From NCBI GenBank assembly GCA_021234155.1, contig JAJEKV010000175.1, positions 665,576 through 729,575 of the forward strand: a DNA stretch of 64,000 bases, in the 5' to 3' direction. Position numbers and translations under genes: made by a program. Below are positions 25,610 to 37,608 of this stretch, piece after piece. How positions within the stretch are numbered: position 1 is the stretch's first letter; each line of letters opens with the position of its first letter. This stretch comes from Isoetes taiwanensis (taxonomy: Eukaryota > Streptophyta > Lycopodiopsida > Isoetales > Isoetaceae). A model generated the notes under the pieces. That model had not been told where the DNA came from, made no database searches, and saw only the letters and a program-made list of their open reading frames with translations.

Positions 25610-28600
25610 CATAGTACTCAAAGATGTTTCATGAAGACCGGCTTGCCATCCTGACTTTTTAGATGTGGAAACTTTATATACTTAGTTTGGTCCCAAATCG
25701 CCACAAAGTCTCCGCTGACCATGCCCCGCAAGCACCCTAAGTACTTCATCGTTACTCTCAAGGCTCCATTGAGGACCGATGGCAACTCTAAAACAATCAA
25801 TGCCCATTCATCATATTCTAAGTGTGGACGAGGATAGATCCACTTAGTATTCGATTCTAGAGGGACTTGCTCGGAAGTCATCCCTCAAGTAATAAGCTTC
25901 AGGAAACGCTTTACACAGGACACCATTCATCGTAAGACAATGATTTTGTCACAAGTGTGTGGAGCCCCGAATCCATGGAAAACAAAGTTAGCCATGCAAA
26001 AGTGGTTCCGCAGAATACACCTGCCGATTTTATCCTTCATAAATAAGCTACATATCGCTACCGGGCGTGAATTACCTTTCATCGTCGGGCCATTATCCGC
26101 CAGCTACTGAAGGCCTACTCTTTACCCCTCGGATGTTTATCATCAAGCATGAACGCCACCGTTAAGTTCTATTAACACGCCTTCTATGAAAGCTACTACA
26201 GGCTTCGATTCCTAACCCCGCTAAGTCGCATCCGTGCCGCATGGATCATCCCGGGCTTGACGCCAGTCCGCCAGACTCTAAGTAATACCAGCTTGAATGT
26301 TATACATGGACTCCAAATTTTTCTCCCATGGACCCTACATTCCCCGCCTTAGCATTCTCGGCCTTCTCCCCTGGGTTGCAGTATTGCTTTTGAATATCTC
26401 GAGTTGCACTCTGAGGCTTCGTGAACTAGTATTTTGCTTCCCGGCCCTTTTAAGGTAACACCCAAAAGCCACCCAAGCCTTTTATCTTTGATGACCCCAA
26501 TCACCGTGGCTAGTAATCTTTCTAAAAACAATTTCAAGGAAATCCCCTCGGATCGGCTTCATCGCTTGGACTTAAACTTAAACATCTTCTTGATGTCTTC
26601 TGTGTGGCCTCTACCAATATACCCTCCAACATGCAATTCACAAAGAAGTGGTATCAAGTGGTGCAAAATGCCTTAACAAGATAGCTTGCCGCATTGATTT
26701 GCAAAACCCATGTTTATTCAAGGGGTCCCTTTTCTTTGTCGTTAATTCCAGAAAGGGATGTCTTCCTAAGAGGAGGTTAGGAACATCAAATTCCTCGCCA
26801 TTTGTTTCCATCCTCATCATCCTGGGCTGTAGAAGACATTTTTCAAGTTGGGTCTTATCCAAAAGAAAAACATCAAGCATGCACCTTTATCCATGCCCTC
26901 TTTGCTCTTAGCTACCTCATAGTCAGCTATCCGCACAAGGGATATCATTATGAAGATTATACAGCTTTTATAACGGTGATCCCTAAATCAAGATCCCTTT
27001 GTCCTGCTAAAGAGAAGAGAGCCTCCCTAACGACTCCTGGTGGGCATTCCAAGTCGCATGAAGCCACCTCACAAAGCATGCATGAGGCCTGGGGCATAAG
27101 GATACAATAGTAAAGAGCTCTGAGGCTGTTAAGCCTATGCCTACTAAAAACTGGGCCGTGACTCTGAGTCATCATCCCTTCTCTCCCTTTGCGAAATTCT
27201 CGGCCATCCAATACAAAACAGGAAATATTACGAGGGCCTGGGCTTGTTGTAATTCGTAGGAGACCTTTTATAGCCGTGAGATTCAGGTATTGGAGTGCGT
27301 AAGCCACCACCAAATATCTTTCGTGATGGCAACCTTTTCCTCAAAATGCATCACCTTATCTCTAAGCTTTGCGGTGTGGCCGTTGGTTCTTGATTTCCTC
27401 GCTTTTGGCGTAAATTTCTTCTCACTCAAAAGACGATTTCGGATGCCACCGCCAGACACGCATACTAGCAGCTCTTTACTTCGTACAATGTTGGCCAAGC
27501 ATCACCATAGCTTTCCTAAGTTCTTCTACCAACCGCTACCTTCATACATGTTCTTTATATGAGTCAGTAACAATCAATAAAGGACATTTTGTCCTTAATC
27601 GAAGAAAGTTTCTTGTACGTAACTTCTTTGTTTATGCATTGATTTAACAACCAAATGATTTCTATCATCTTGAAGGCCTCAGACTTTCCTCATATCCCTT
27701 AGCCCCCTGAGATCAAATATTACTGTAAGCATCTTGAGGAGGCACTCTTCCCATTGGGTCCGTAGCCGCTTCTCGAGCATAAGCATCCTGTATCCGCTCC
27801 ATCTCTCGCATTTCGCCCCAGCTACACGCATCTTGTAGGCATCTCAGGAACCCTCTCGAAGCCGCCGCACGTGCCTCACCGCTCTCCCCAGCTTTTTCCC
27901 CGCTTTTTTTGCCCTTGTTTTCTCCTATTATCTCGATGGATAGTCCTGTTAAGGTCTTTCCAAATGCCCAAACTCTGCATTTCATCTCAATCGCTTTGTT
28001 TTGCGTGGGTCTTCCATATTCTATCCATTGTCAAGGGCGATGACTCGAAGTTGAAAACGAATGAAGGGTCGCATCGGTAAGGAAAAACATGTCGCCCAAT
28101 ATGAGCAGGCATATGTACCAACCGCTTAGATCAAGCAAACAGATAATCAGAAAACGCCAAAGGCGTACTGCGGCTAATTTGCGCTCAAGGCGGATTTCGA
28201 GGCCGTTAATTACAATTGGCGGAATTCATGCCGCCAATTCAAGGCTAAGTGGCGATTCATTCATGTAATTCATTGTCAAGATGAATACATCGCCACGCTA
28301 ATTCAAGCAATGTAATCGTGATTTTGATCGTGCGCGCGATATTGGTAAATTCACAAGGCGGGCGTGTATTCATGTTTATTGTACTGGGCGACGCAATATT
28401 TTTCAGCGAATTGGCGTTACGAATACACGCCAAGCGCGACCAAGGCAACGCATCAATTCACGCCGCATGTATTCAATACCTCTATCAAAATGTAGTACAT
28501 TGGCACTACAAGTATGCGCAGTGTTCATGCCGACACCGTTTTTGACGTAATACACGCTTGTGTGAGAATTGGCAAAGATGGAATACACGCCAGCCGAATT

Positions 28601-29900
28601 GGCACGCCTTTGGACATTAAGGCCGGACTCCACTTACCATCAAGTTATTCCTACTTGATATATCCTCCCACTCTATTCCACCAAATATATACTAACCTTT
28701 TGGCAAAGAAAGACTTATTCCTGCCTAACAATGTTGCACCCAATCTCTGTGTCCCTTCAAGTAGGGTATGGAGGCTTAGAAACCAAGCACCTCCCTGCGG
28801 GTTGTACTGCAGCGTATACATTGTTTGTCCGGATTTGTTTAGCCTCGGCTGGGATGTGGATCGTTGTGCCTCAATAGAATACCGTCAGTCTGCTAATACA
28901 AGGAAGCATATGTTAGCTCCTTCTAAAGGTTGTCCACCTGAGTGGGAGACCCTTTCTTATCCCAAGGAAGCACGTCACCTGGCATAGTGAACTTGGCCTG
29001 AGCCCTCACCATTCTCAAGATTTCTCTTGCATGCTCGTGGTCATACCCCGCTAACAAGACTTTGACTTATGTGGATCTCACCAGACGGTCAACATGGATG
29101 GATGTAAAAGATTGGCCAAGTGGGTAGTTGTCTCCGTGATACTTGACTATTAGCCTACCCATTGCCTCCAACCGCACTCCCTTTCTGAGTCATTTTCTCA
29201 GCCAAAATGCCATCAACTATTGCGTACCGGGATGTCCTTTCCTAAGTCCAAAGAATCTCGTAGACATCCTGGACATCATTTTGATGCTTCATCTCCTCCT
29301 GTGTAGTAACTTGGAGGAAACCCTCTGAAAAGCTCTCTCACCAAGCAGACACCCCCTTCACTAATAGAACCGGAGGGGAGGACACATTTGAGGCCATCCG
29401 CATTTCTGAAATATGACTCAAGACTTCACGCCCTTCTTCATCGACTATCTTTTGAAAGCAGCTTGCCCCTGCATGTGTAAATCCTGAACAGATCTTTGAG
29501 GAGTTGATAACATATGTCATCCTCATTCCTCACAAGTGATAAGAATACCTTGTTTCTTCATAAGATCGGGTTCTTTCTTTCCGAGTGTAACACAAGATCC
29601 ACCTTACCATTTGTTTTGCCTACATCAACATAATACCACTCCTCCGCGACTGCCATCCATCTTCCTGTGGGCATGGAGGATCCGTGGTTCGCCTCGAGCA
29701 GGGATCCTGCCATCCATCGACAATGCATAGGATATCGCTGGGCCCCTCATTGGGCTTTCCTCTTCTCGTATCGGAGCTCACGGGAGTATCTTCCGGTTTC
29801 TCTTGCTTTCTTCTGGGAGGAGGTGTAGGAGCTACTATCTGCTTTGTCTCTTCTTCCTCGCAGTTCAGGAAGTGTGGGCCACACGCTTGTTTTGACATTT
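25610..29900 (-). other. Long degenerate coding-like block, unidentified
   Basis: Several minus-strand frames read like former protein sequence rather than chance. 29620-29898 is charged and proline-rich (APTPPPRRKQEKPEDTP). 28650-28870 has a segment around GQTMYTLQYNPQGGAWFLSL. 26638-26880 has DVPNLLLGRHPFLELTTKKR. 25618-25881 has YDEWALIVLELPSVLNG and later DFVAIWDQTKYIKFPHLKS. They run in a consistent order on one strand but in different frames with stops between. I do not recognise a family, and no reverse-transcriptase, integrase or protease motif was found. A decayed retroelement or a dead host gene are both possible. The repeat-motif cluster at 28140-28620 interrupts it. Confidence 0.35.
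28140..28620. repeat. Cluster of short AATACACGCC / AATTGGC / AATTCACGCC motifs
   Basis: Over 480 bp the blocks AATACACGC(C), AATTCACGCC, GGCGTGTATT and AATTGGC or GCCAATT recur many times in both orientations, for example near 28228, 28237, 28360, 28425, 28455, 28545, 28578 and 28592. The patch is richer in CpG than its flanks. Similar AATACACGCCCGC and AATTCACGCCCGC blocks form the loop side of the foldback at 33952-34095, suggesting a shared origin. Confidence 0.6.
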
Positions 29901-31712
29901 CGAAAGGGTCATCAATTCCGCCGTGCTAAAGTACGTAATTTGGCATACAAATTCCTTAATTACGTACATGCACTAAGGCGCAAGCACCTCATAAATATGC
30001 CGAATACCGTGACTGGCATATAAAAAGCCAATCCAACACCTACTATACTATTTCTTACACAATGTGGACAAATTATAGATGTAATGCTTAGTCCACCAGC
30101 AGGACAATTTAACACAGAAGAATATTTATTATGCAGATGCAAATACAAGTCATCAGCAGAAACATAACTAAAGAATGATAGATGTGAGTGTGAGCAGCCA
30201 TAGAAATTCTAAGTCACCGCTACGTAAATAATAGAGACAGGAGTGAGCAAAAGGTAAGATACAGAGTAAATACAAGAAATAAAGTACTGCAGCAAACACC
30301 GTGACACTAATCGTGGCAATGAACAATGAATGAATAAATAATACTTAATGATGATAATACTGACCTTGGAGCATCTTCTCGTGGCCCTACCGAGTTTGAG
30401 CAAAGACGCATCTTTGGGTCGTGATTCCTCAGCGATGATCTTAGCCGTGAGTTCTTGTGGAGTTCTTGTCACTTGTACCTTTTGAGCCGCCCCTGAAAGC
30501 AAGTCGACAATCAAAAAAGCAAAGAAATGGTATTCAAAAACTTATATAGATTTCCATAAGGCGACAGGGTCACTTCGATCGATTCTGCTCATCTGGATCG
30601 ACTTTTGATCGACTAACCATAGAAGGAAAGCAATAATTCTCATGGATCGACTTTTAATCGACGGGTCATCCGAAGTGGAAGGAGCCGGGTTATTTAAATT
30701 TCGCGACACTTTTAATCGACTCGCTATAATCTTAATGATTGGGCCTATAATGGATTCGGATCGCATCAGATATTCTACACCAACATTGTCAAATCCCATA
30801 ATTAGATTTCACTCAACGGCCAGAAAAGCAAAGACAATTAACTGGATAATTTGAAACTACTCACCCATCTTGCCGGCCAAATTTTCTTGTCACCCCAACC
30901 TAAAAAGAACTTAAATGGAACAGAAGAACCTTGAAAAGAACTCCTGGTGAATCGAAGAAGCCACTGAAATGTAGGAGTGTCAGAAGCGCTTCTCTTCAAT
31001 GTAAGTTCATCTACTCTTCCGCAGTCCCAAGCTCCATTGACATTGACCAAATATATCAACAAATAAGCAGAGAAGAATGCTACATGCCGACGCATTTGGC
31101 TGAAGAGGGAGGTGTGGAAATTGCAAAGATAGGAACTACCAATCCGCAAGCAATCTCGCCATGGAGTTCCTCTCTTGGAAACGATCATGCAAAGATTCTG
31201 AAGAACTTTCAGCTTGCTATTTCCACCACGCTACTACCTGTATATCCCCATGGAGACACAATGCGGAAAGCATCAATCTTTTGTTGCATGGGCCATGTGA
31301 ATTCTTTAAAGAAGTTATGAGCTTTCATTTCAAGGAAGATAGATCAAAAATGTAGTACTTGGAGGCTTTAGTACTACATGTACGTTTCCTACTTTGTCAT
31401 ATGTATGAAATTAAAACGCTTGCATGCTTACTCATCTATCTCAATATTTTAAACCATAAGGTCCGGCAGCACTGTGAGCATTCGTGAATTTAAAAAAAAC
31501 ACCCATTCTTTACATGGATGGGATGTGTTATTCATTCATGTGTTATTCATCCGTGGTGTTGTTCCCCAAGAGTCTCAAATGTCGCACAATAGTCCCCAAA
31601 TGTCGCTGGAAAGCATAAACCCTGCATGACTCCCTGCAAATAAGATGAGCAAAATATTGGGATATTACCCAAAATGGCCTATGTCCTGCAACTCTAAATT
31701 ACCAAACAGTAC
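29901..31712. other. Spacer without a supported gene
   Basis: Two overlapping frames lie on opposite strands at 30838-31188 (minus, 116 codons) and 30931-31320 (plus, 129 codons). I could not assign either, and one is presumably a shadow of the other if any is real. The GATCGAC repeat at 30595-30722 is the only other structure. Confidence 0.35.
30595..30722. repeat. Three copies of a GATCGACTTTTGATCGAC-like motif
   Basis: GGATCGACTTTTGATCGAC starts at 30595, GGATCGACTTTTAATCGAC at 30643, and a weaker CGACACTTTTAATCGAC at 30704. Each is an imperfect inverted pair of GATCGAC or AATCGAC around CTTTT. Copies are spaced 48 and about 61 bp. Confidence 0.65.
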
Positions 31713-31780
31713 CTTTTTTTTTTTGTGGGCAAGATGTTTAGATTTTATTAATAAGAAACCAAAGAAGTAAGACCTTGAGA
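31713..31780 (-). mobile_element. 3' tail of the same LINE-like retroposon family, minus orientation
   Basis: A T12 tract at 31713-31724 is followed by GTGGGCAAGATG and TTTTATTAATAAGAAACC. Read on the minus strand this is TTATTAATAAAA, then a CATCTTGCCCAC block, then poly-A, the same plan as the tail ending at 10204. The element would extend to higher coordinates, but no coding remnant was recognised there. Confidence 0.5.
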
Positions 31781-33951
31781 CTTTTGATTTCTCCAAAATA
31801 GGGCCGATAGGAAGAATCTCATATGCCCATGGCTTCAGATGGGAAGTATTTACAAAAAGAAAAAGAAACCTGTATGTAGATCTAGGAAGCACCAAGGCTA
31901 TAGAAGACCGTGATTAAGGTGAGATCCGAGCAACAACCTAGAAACAACACCACAATGCGCCTCCTCGATCCAAAAAGTACGTGCAAACAAGAACAAGCAA
32001 GAGAGAATCCTCTTTTCCTCTACGCTTAACTCCCTACTTTGGATTTGCGTAGTCTTATAAGGGTACTACAAGGAGAATAGTCAAATCCTCACCATCTTCC
32101 CAATATAGAGATCGCCCATCGAAAGCCTCCCCAAAAGGGTAGTCCATTACCTACTCTTACCCCAAATTCACCGGCTCGCCTCTATCATACTCTCTACTAT
32201 AGTCGGTGATAGCCTCTGCTCTCCTTAATTTCGCTTCCCGATCTCTTCCCCTTTTTAATGATTTCCCTACTACGTACTCCTCACTTCTAGAGTCTTCCGC
32301 CAAATTTCCAAAGTTGGGATATATAGAGGGCAACATTAGCGGAAGACATGCCACCATCCAAGACTACATTATGAGATAGATATCCGCCATGGACAAACTA
32401 GGGAAGAACCAAATGCCGTTTCACAAATCCTACTTTATTACTACAAGAAGCGTGCTGTTGAAATTAGGATGCCACGCTTCTCTCAATCCATCGGGCGCAA
32501 ATAGAGCCAGCTACTTTAGAGTGAGAAAGATGTACCAATAGAAAGGTTATTCTCCTTAAATCTTCCGCTATAGTGGCCATGGAAAATTTCCTTGAATCGC
32601 GGACATAAGATCCTCGGGCCGTTCCGTGGAATAATATATACCTTTAGTTACCGAGTATACGTAAATTCTTCAACCTCTTCTTACCCTTCGCACGCTAAAA
32701 GGTCTGCATCCATCGCAGCATCCATCCCAAGCAAACCCATCATGTTCGTACAGGGCTGCCACATCCAAGCATGTAAGACCAAAGACACTTCCTCGCAAAT
32801 AACTAGGCCTTAGAATGATATCGCAATATTCTAAATCGGTCATCTATAGCTAAATATCGCCACAACATGGTGTATTATTTCTAGAGGCATTTCCTATGTT
32901 TCGCCGTGTTAAAACCCTACCTTACTGCAGCTACCCTCTTCCACTTAAAACCCAAATGTTCGCAGACAATGGAGTCCTGGTCACACTGGTCAGCAGTGAG
33001 TGCACCCGTCAGCCCTAGTTGATCGCAGAATGAGTGCAAAATGATACGACCGCCACAATGGGTGTAGCCATTCAAAAACAAAACCACTCGGCTGTGCTTA
33101 AACAAAGAGGGCTAGTATGTCCATAAAGCCGGAGTTTTAGATATTCTTCCGCCTATGCATCAACAAAGATACAAGCAACCTGGCCCCAAGTAATGTGCTT
33201 CCATGCTTTTATTTGAAGCCAAGAGAAGCAAGGAGGTTCTTACCACAAAGATCTTGAATGTAAAGACCTCGAAAGCTAAGTAGCCTGCAGCGATCCTCCC
33301 GCATCAAGGCTTAAATGAGCCTATATCACACCTTCCTTCGAGCAGCACCCTGTAAATCGATATGGCTGCCAAGGGCTTTTCCACGCGACTCTTCCAACCA
33401 AACCTATGGCAAGGGACCCTCGTCCTCGCAGAGGCTGGGCCACCGCCACTCTAGTCGCTGAACCCTAGCCAGATCCCCCACACAAAGACATTTGCCAGCT
33501 TAGCATTCTCCATTTCTAAGCCCCTCCGTGAGCGACACTACTCATTGAATGTTTATGTACCATGGCCGGGTAACAGAGAAACTCACGGGGTCATCTGGCC
33601 AGCAGAGAACAATGAATACGCCAGCGCTGAATTCATAAATCAGAAGTTGGGAGAGAAAAAATGCAAGTAGTGATTTCAGCCATGAGCTTAATACCATTCA
33701 TTTGTAATTTAAATGCACTTACCGTATGGTAAGCCCTAAGTAATGGTAAACTCATTTCTAATGCATTAAAAAAATAAGCAGTCTTTGTTAGGAAATATTA
33801 AGCCAATAAAGCTTAGTAAGGTTATCATCAGGGGAGTGCAATCCACGGCTTTGTATCCTGATTGTAATTTTTAAAGCAAAGATCAGAATTCTTCGTGTCA
33901 GACTGTAATTTTAAATTTGGAGAGAGTCAAGTAAAATCACTTAGGCCAAAT
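31781..33951. other. Spacer without a supported gene
   Basis: The minus frame 32157-32357 and plus frame 32592-32813 have no recognisable domain. The left part may be the body of the retroposon whose tail is at 31713. Nothing else is seen. Confidence 0.35.
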
Positions 33952-34095
33952 ATATTTGTGTGCAATTGTTTAAATTCTATTGTGTCCAATACACGCCCGC
34001 GTGGAATCAAGCAGTGTAAAGTTAATTATCGTGGTAATTCACGCCCGCTGTATTGGACCGCTTTGACAATTTAAACATTTTGCACACAAAACATA
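33952..34095. mobile_element. Small foldback element of about 140 bp
   Basis: The left side TTTGTGTGCAA, GTTTAAATT, GTCCAATAC (33955-33992) is matched in reverse order on the right by GTATTGGAC, AATTTAAAC, TTGCACACAAA (34050-34090). Paired blocks are separated by unequal unpaired segments, giving an imperfect hairpin. The loop side contains AATACACGCCCGC and AATTCACGCCCGC. It is too short to encode anything and fits a MITE-like foldback. Target-site duplication is unclear. Confidence 0.6.
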
Positions 34096-34186
34096 TTTCT
34101 CAGCGCGCGGATCTCACTTCCTGCCAGCCTCTCCAAAAATTAAGAATGAAAGAGCCGAGAATTCAAAAAAACTTAGAAGAAATTAC

Positions 34187-34530
34187 GCTTATGTTTTCAA
34201 GTTAGAGTTGATGCTAAAGAGACATATTGCCGTCATTAAAACCTTGTATTGCCATTGAACATTTTACATAAGGCCTTTTATTAGAGTTGCTGAATTCAAA
34301 ATGCATTCCCGAATTACAGTTCTGCTTTCAAGTTAGAGTAGAAACTAAAGAAACATATTACATCGTCAAAATCCTTGTATTTCCATTGAAAAATTTTACA
34401 TAAGGCCTTTTATTAGAGTTGCCCAGCTCTTTGTTTACAAAATTTGGCTGAAGTTCTAGGCAGTTTAAGGAGATGCCTAGCTCCATTCATAATCCTCATT
34501 TGAGGCCTTTTTTGGAGATGCCCAGCTCGC
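34187..34530. repeat. Tandem repeat with about 132-bp period, 2.5 copies
   Basis: Copies one and two both run CAAGTTAGAGT, CTAAAGA(G/A)ACATATT, CCTTGTATT, CCATTGAA, TTTTACATAAGGCC, TTTTATTAGAGTTGC, with the start offset by 131-132 bp (34201 and 34332). A third partial copy ends with GAGGCCTTTTTTGGAGATGCCCAGCTC near 34502-34528, resembling the end of copy two. Confidence 0.75.
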
Positions 34531-34970
34531 TCTTCTGAACCAAAAACTAAATGACAAAACAAAAAAAAAATTCCGCCCTCTACCTCCTCCTCTTCTTCTT
34601 CCTCCTCCCTCTTCTTCCTCGAGCTTATCCGCCATCTCTCAAAGGATGTCTTCGGCAATCTTCGGCTTTCTATGGAGAGGGCGTCCATAATCACCGCTTT
34701 TTTCTTCTTCTAATTCTTCCCGCCATTGTTCATCCGCTTCCTCCATTTCTTCTTCTTTTTCAAGAACGTTCTCCATCTCCTCATCTGAATCAAGGGGAGT
34801 ATGAGGGGACTCAGGGCTGCTGGTGCTGGTGCTCAAATAATCTTTTCCTGGGCGAAGCTTGCCCTGAAGAAATAACTCCTCGCAATTATCCTGGACCGGG
34901 TGCTGGCGTAGCCAAATGCATCTCGGCCGGAGGGGGGGAATGGATTTCTTTATCAATTTTTTGATCTGCC
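34410..34970 (-). other. Acidic low-complexity reading frame, unidentified
   Basis: The minus frame 34639-34956 (105 codons) runs from a basic start (IPPLRPRCIWLRQH) through a serine/proline stretch to an acidic segment with DSDEEMENVLEKEEEMEEAD. It ends PKIAEDIL-stop, and continues after the stop with EMADKLEEEE and a glutamate/arginine run. The acidic part is written by CTC/TTC repeats on the plus strand, so composition alone could create it. I do not recognise a family. It could be a nuclear or chromatin-type protein fragment, or microsatellite. Confidence 0.25.
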
Positions 34971-35214
34971 TCTTCGCCTCTCGGAGGCGAGTCCGGCGGG
35001 ATGGAGCGGGACGAGGCAGGGCAAAGATGGCTCACCATGGGACGAAGGCCGGCAAAGATGGCTCACCATGGGTAGAAGGCGCTAGAAATCAATGAAGGCA
35101 CTAGAAGGAAGAAAGGATTGGCGGTTGAAAGAATGGAGGGTTTCATGCAAGATATAGAGTAGTTGCATGCAAGGTTTCTTATAGGCGCGGTTGTAATTAT
35201 GATTCCATCACACA

Positions 35215-35520
35215 TACACCTAATTAGCTTATCATTACTTCTATTAATGAATTAATTACGCCCCAGGTTATCATTAATTGTCTATAGAATTACCCACATG
35301 TCAGCTATACTTAAAACCTATGTTTTCATTAATTTTGTATAATTACCTAGACTCAAATATACTTACAACCAACTTTGGCCTATCTAGATTTACTTAATCT
35401 ATACTTACCTCATTAGTACTACTAGCATACACCCTATGTTACCATTAATTTTACAATAATTACCTACACCTAAGCTTATACTTACAACCTATTTTTACTG
35501 CACTTACAACATATATTTGT
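35215..35520. repeat. Degenerate tandem repeat, ATTACCTA/ACTTACAACC units
   Basis: Blocks of the type (A)TACTTACAACC(T)A, CCTATGTTTTCATTAATTTT and AATTACCTACACC recur about three to four times at irregular spacing, for example near 35310-35350, 35365, 35430-35465 and 35490. Confidence 0.5.
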
Positions 35521-35740
35521 CCATTTAATGGTTTTTGGGTATTTCTTAAAGTTCCCTTTAATCGTTCTCAAAATTACTTTGTCCTTTTTTCAAACTAATA
35601 TTAAGACATTTCACTTTATATAGGTGAAGCTGTGGATCCTAAAAGGGTAAAAAATGTAACACCTATCCCCCAACATGTTTCAACATTGTTACCACATGTT
35701 CTTATCACATTGTTACCCCATTGTAAACATTGTTCTTGTA

Positions 35741-37608
35741 GGTCATCGCCGTGGACCACCCAAAGGGTGTTGAGCCCGAGACTACTAAGCAAATTATCCT
35801 CTATAGTAGGTTGGATTGGAAGAATAAGAAGGTGAAACCGAAGCACCAATGCAATAAGGAGCTAGTAGGTGAAGGAACTATCATACTAGCCGATCCTATC
35901 CAGTACATCAATGATGAAAGGTTAGGAGAGGATAAAGTGGGTGTGGCCATAACAAGTTTAGAGGAAAAATGGAAGGAAAAAGGATCAAATCACCAGATTG
36001 CAATCGCTTGTATTAAGCAATTAGAGGTTCCATGCATCATGCCATGGCCTATAGCCCCGCATTGAGTTTATAGGAGAATTCCTTTACCGCAGCCGAGGTT
36101 GTGGATGACATCGATTTTCTTAATGCACCTCCAATAGCGCCAGACTACATTTTCGCAGAAGAGGCACACTCGCTGGTGAAACATTATCCTAGCAAGAGGT
36201 CCAAGTCAAGTAGTGATTGTTCACGTGGAAGCTCGACTAAAGGTAAGGGAAATGGAATGTTGTTGGGCTAATTGTGTTCGGAAGTTTGAAATTGATGAAT
36301 TGGTGGAAGCAAGAGCCACCTTCCAAGAGTATACTTGTGATGAGAGGAGGACTTACATGTACTCCATTCATGAGCTTGCACTTCAAGATGAAAAATTTCC
36401 AAAGAAAAAAAAATACCCACTGCTAGGGACATGGATATGTAAAGTTGCATGGATACATATTCAAGGCATTCCAATTTCATCTTGGCAAAATTGGCAAGCA
36501 AGTCATGCAAAGGGGAGTAAAATTGCATTACATGGAAATAATGGCATGTTGAGGCCAACTTCTAGGATCCCCGGCCGCTAGGAGGTTTTGAAAAATATGT
36601 TGAATTCAATGTTGAGAATATGCCACATAAAAGTAGAAAAGATCAACAGGGAAAAATAGTTGTTGAGAAGATATTGCCATCCCATTGTACCCAGAAGAGC
36701 ATATTGGAGGAAGTGAATGCTTTGCTTCGAGAACTAGAGGTACCTGCAATATCTCAACCTAGCTTCAGTAGACTATGGAGCAAGCACTTCAAGCATGTCA
36801 CTATAGACACTTCGAACAACTTTGCAAAGTGCAACTTGTGTGCTAAGTTGAAAGAGATTCTTGATAAGACCAAGCAACCAAGCCAAAGGGCTAAGATAAG
36901 GGAGCAAATGAAAGATCACATGACAGACCAACTATCATGTAGATCCACTTATTGGATGTGGAGAACATTATCATGTTTGGAACCCAATAACTATGTTTGT
37001 ATTATACACGACAAGATGGATCAATCGAAGACTTGTTTGCCACAATCAGATGAGGGAGTACCTATATGGCACGAAGATGAAAATGGTAAACCTAAGATTC
37101 CAAGGGGTCAACCAAAAGCTCTTAAGCCTTTTTTCGTAGGTGGATTCATTGCGTAAAGCATTGGATCGACATTTTTGAATACATCAAGTATTGGAAAAAT
37201 AACCCCGATGATACCAACCTTGCATTGATAGATTATTGGACACAGGTACATGGATTATTGGGACAAGTAGACACATCCTCTGATGAACTCAAAGATGGAT
37301 GGCTACCTAAGACTAGGTGGAGAGACTTGATAATACCTGAGGAAGCCGATGATGTGGTTAGTAGTATTCGCAAGTCCATGGCTCCTCCAGTTGGCGAAAA
37401 ACACTATGTTGGTCCTAGGAAAGGAAGGCCTAAATATCTCGGGCTGGAGGATTATGATCCCAAAGATGACTTGCTTTTGCCATCAATTTGCACTTATAGT
37501 ACCGAAGCTGTTAAAAGAGATATACCCTGTGTGGATGGGTTACACCATCTCAGAGGTTTGCAAAGAAGGGAAGCTACGAATCGGGATGGAAGACAATTTC
37601 AAATGTAG
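35741..37608 (+). pseudogene. DUF7869-like transposon-type protein, frame-broken
   Basis: Four plus-strand segments follow each other in three frames: 35741-36065, 36213-36581, 36620-37156 and 37225-37608. The third is best preserved. It opens with VENMPHKSRKDQQG and continues FSRLWSKHFKHV, then NFAKCNLCAKLKEILDK (a CxxC pair) and YVCIIHDKMDQSKTCLP. Proteins annotated DUF7869 in mosses and ferns share this plan: an N-terminal segment with paired cysteines, then I.D.MDQ.KT. A DDE-type transposase or integrase-like fold has been suspected for such proteins, but that is inference. The first segment may be a separate upstream exon. In-frame stops and frame changes between segments indicate a dead copy. 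No terminal repeats were found around it. Confidence 0.55.

Noticed and set aside
30838-31320. Overlapping 116- and 129-codon frames on opposite strands
   Set aside because: Neither shows a family motif, and each may be a shadow of the other or of chance. Kept only as a spacer note.
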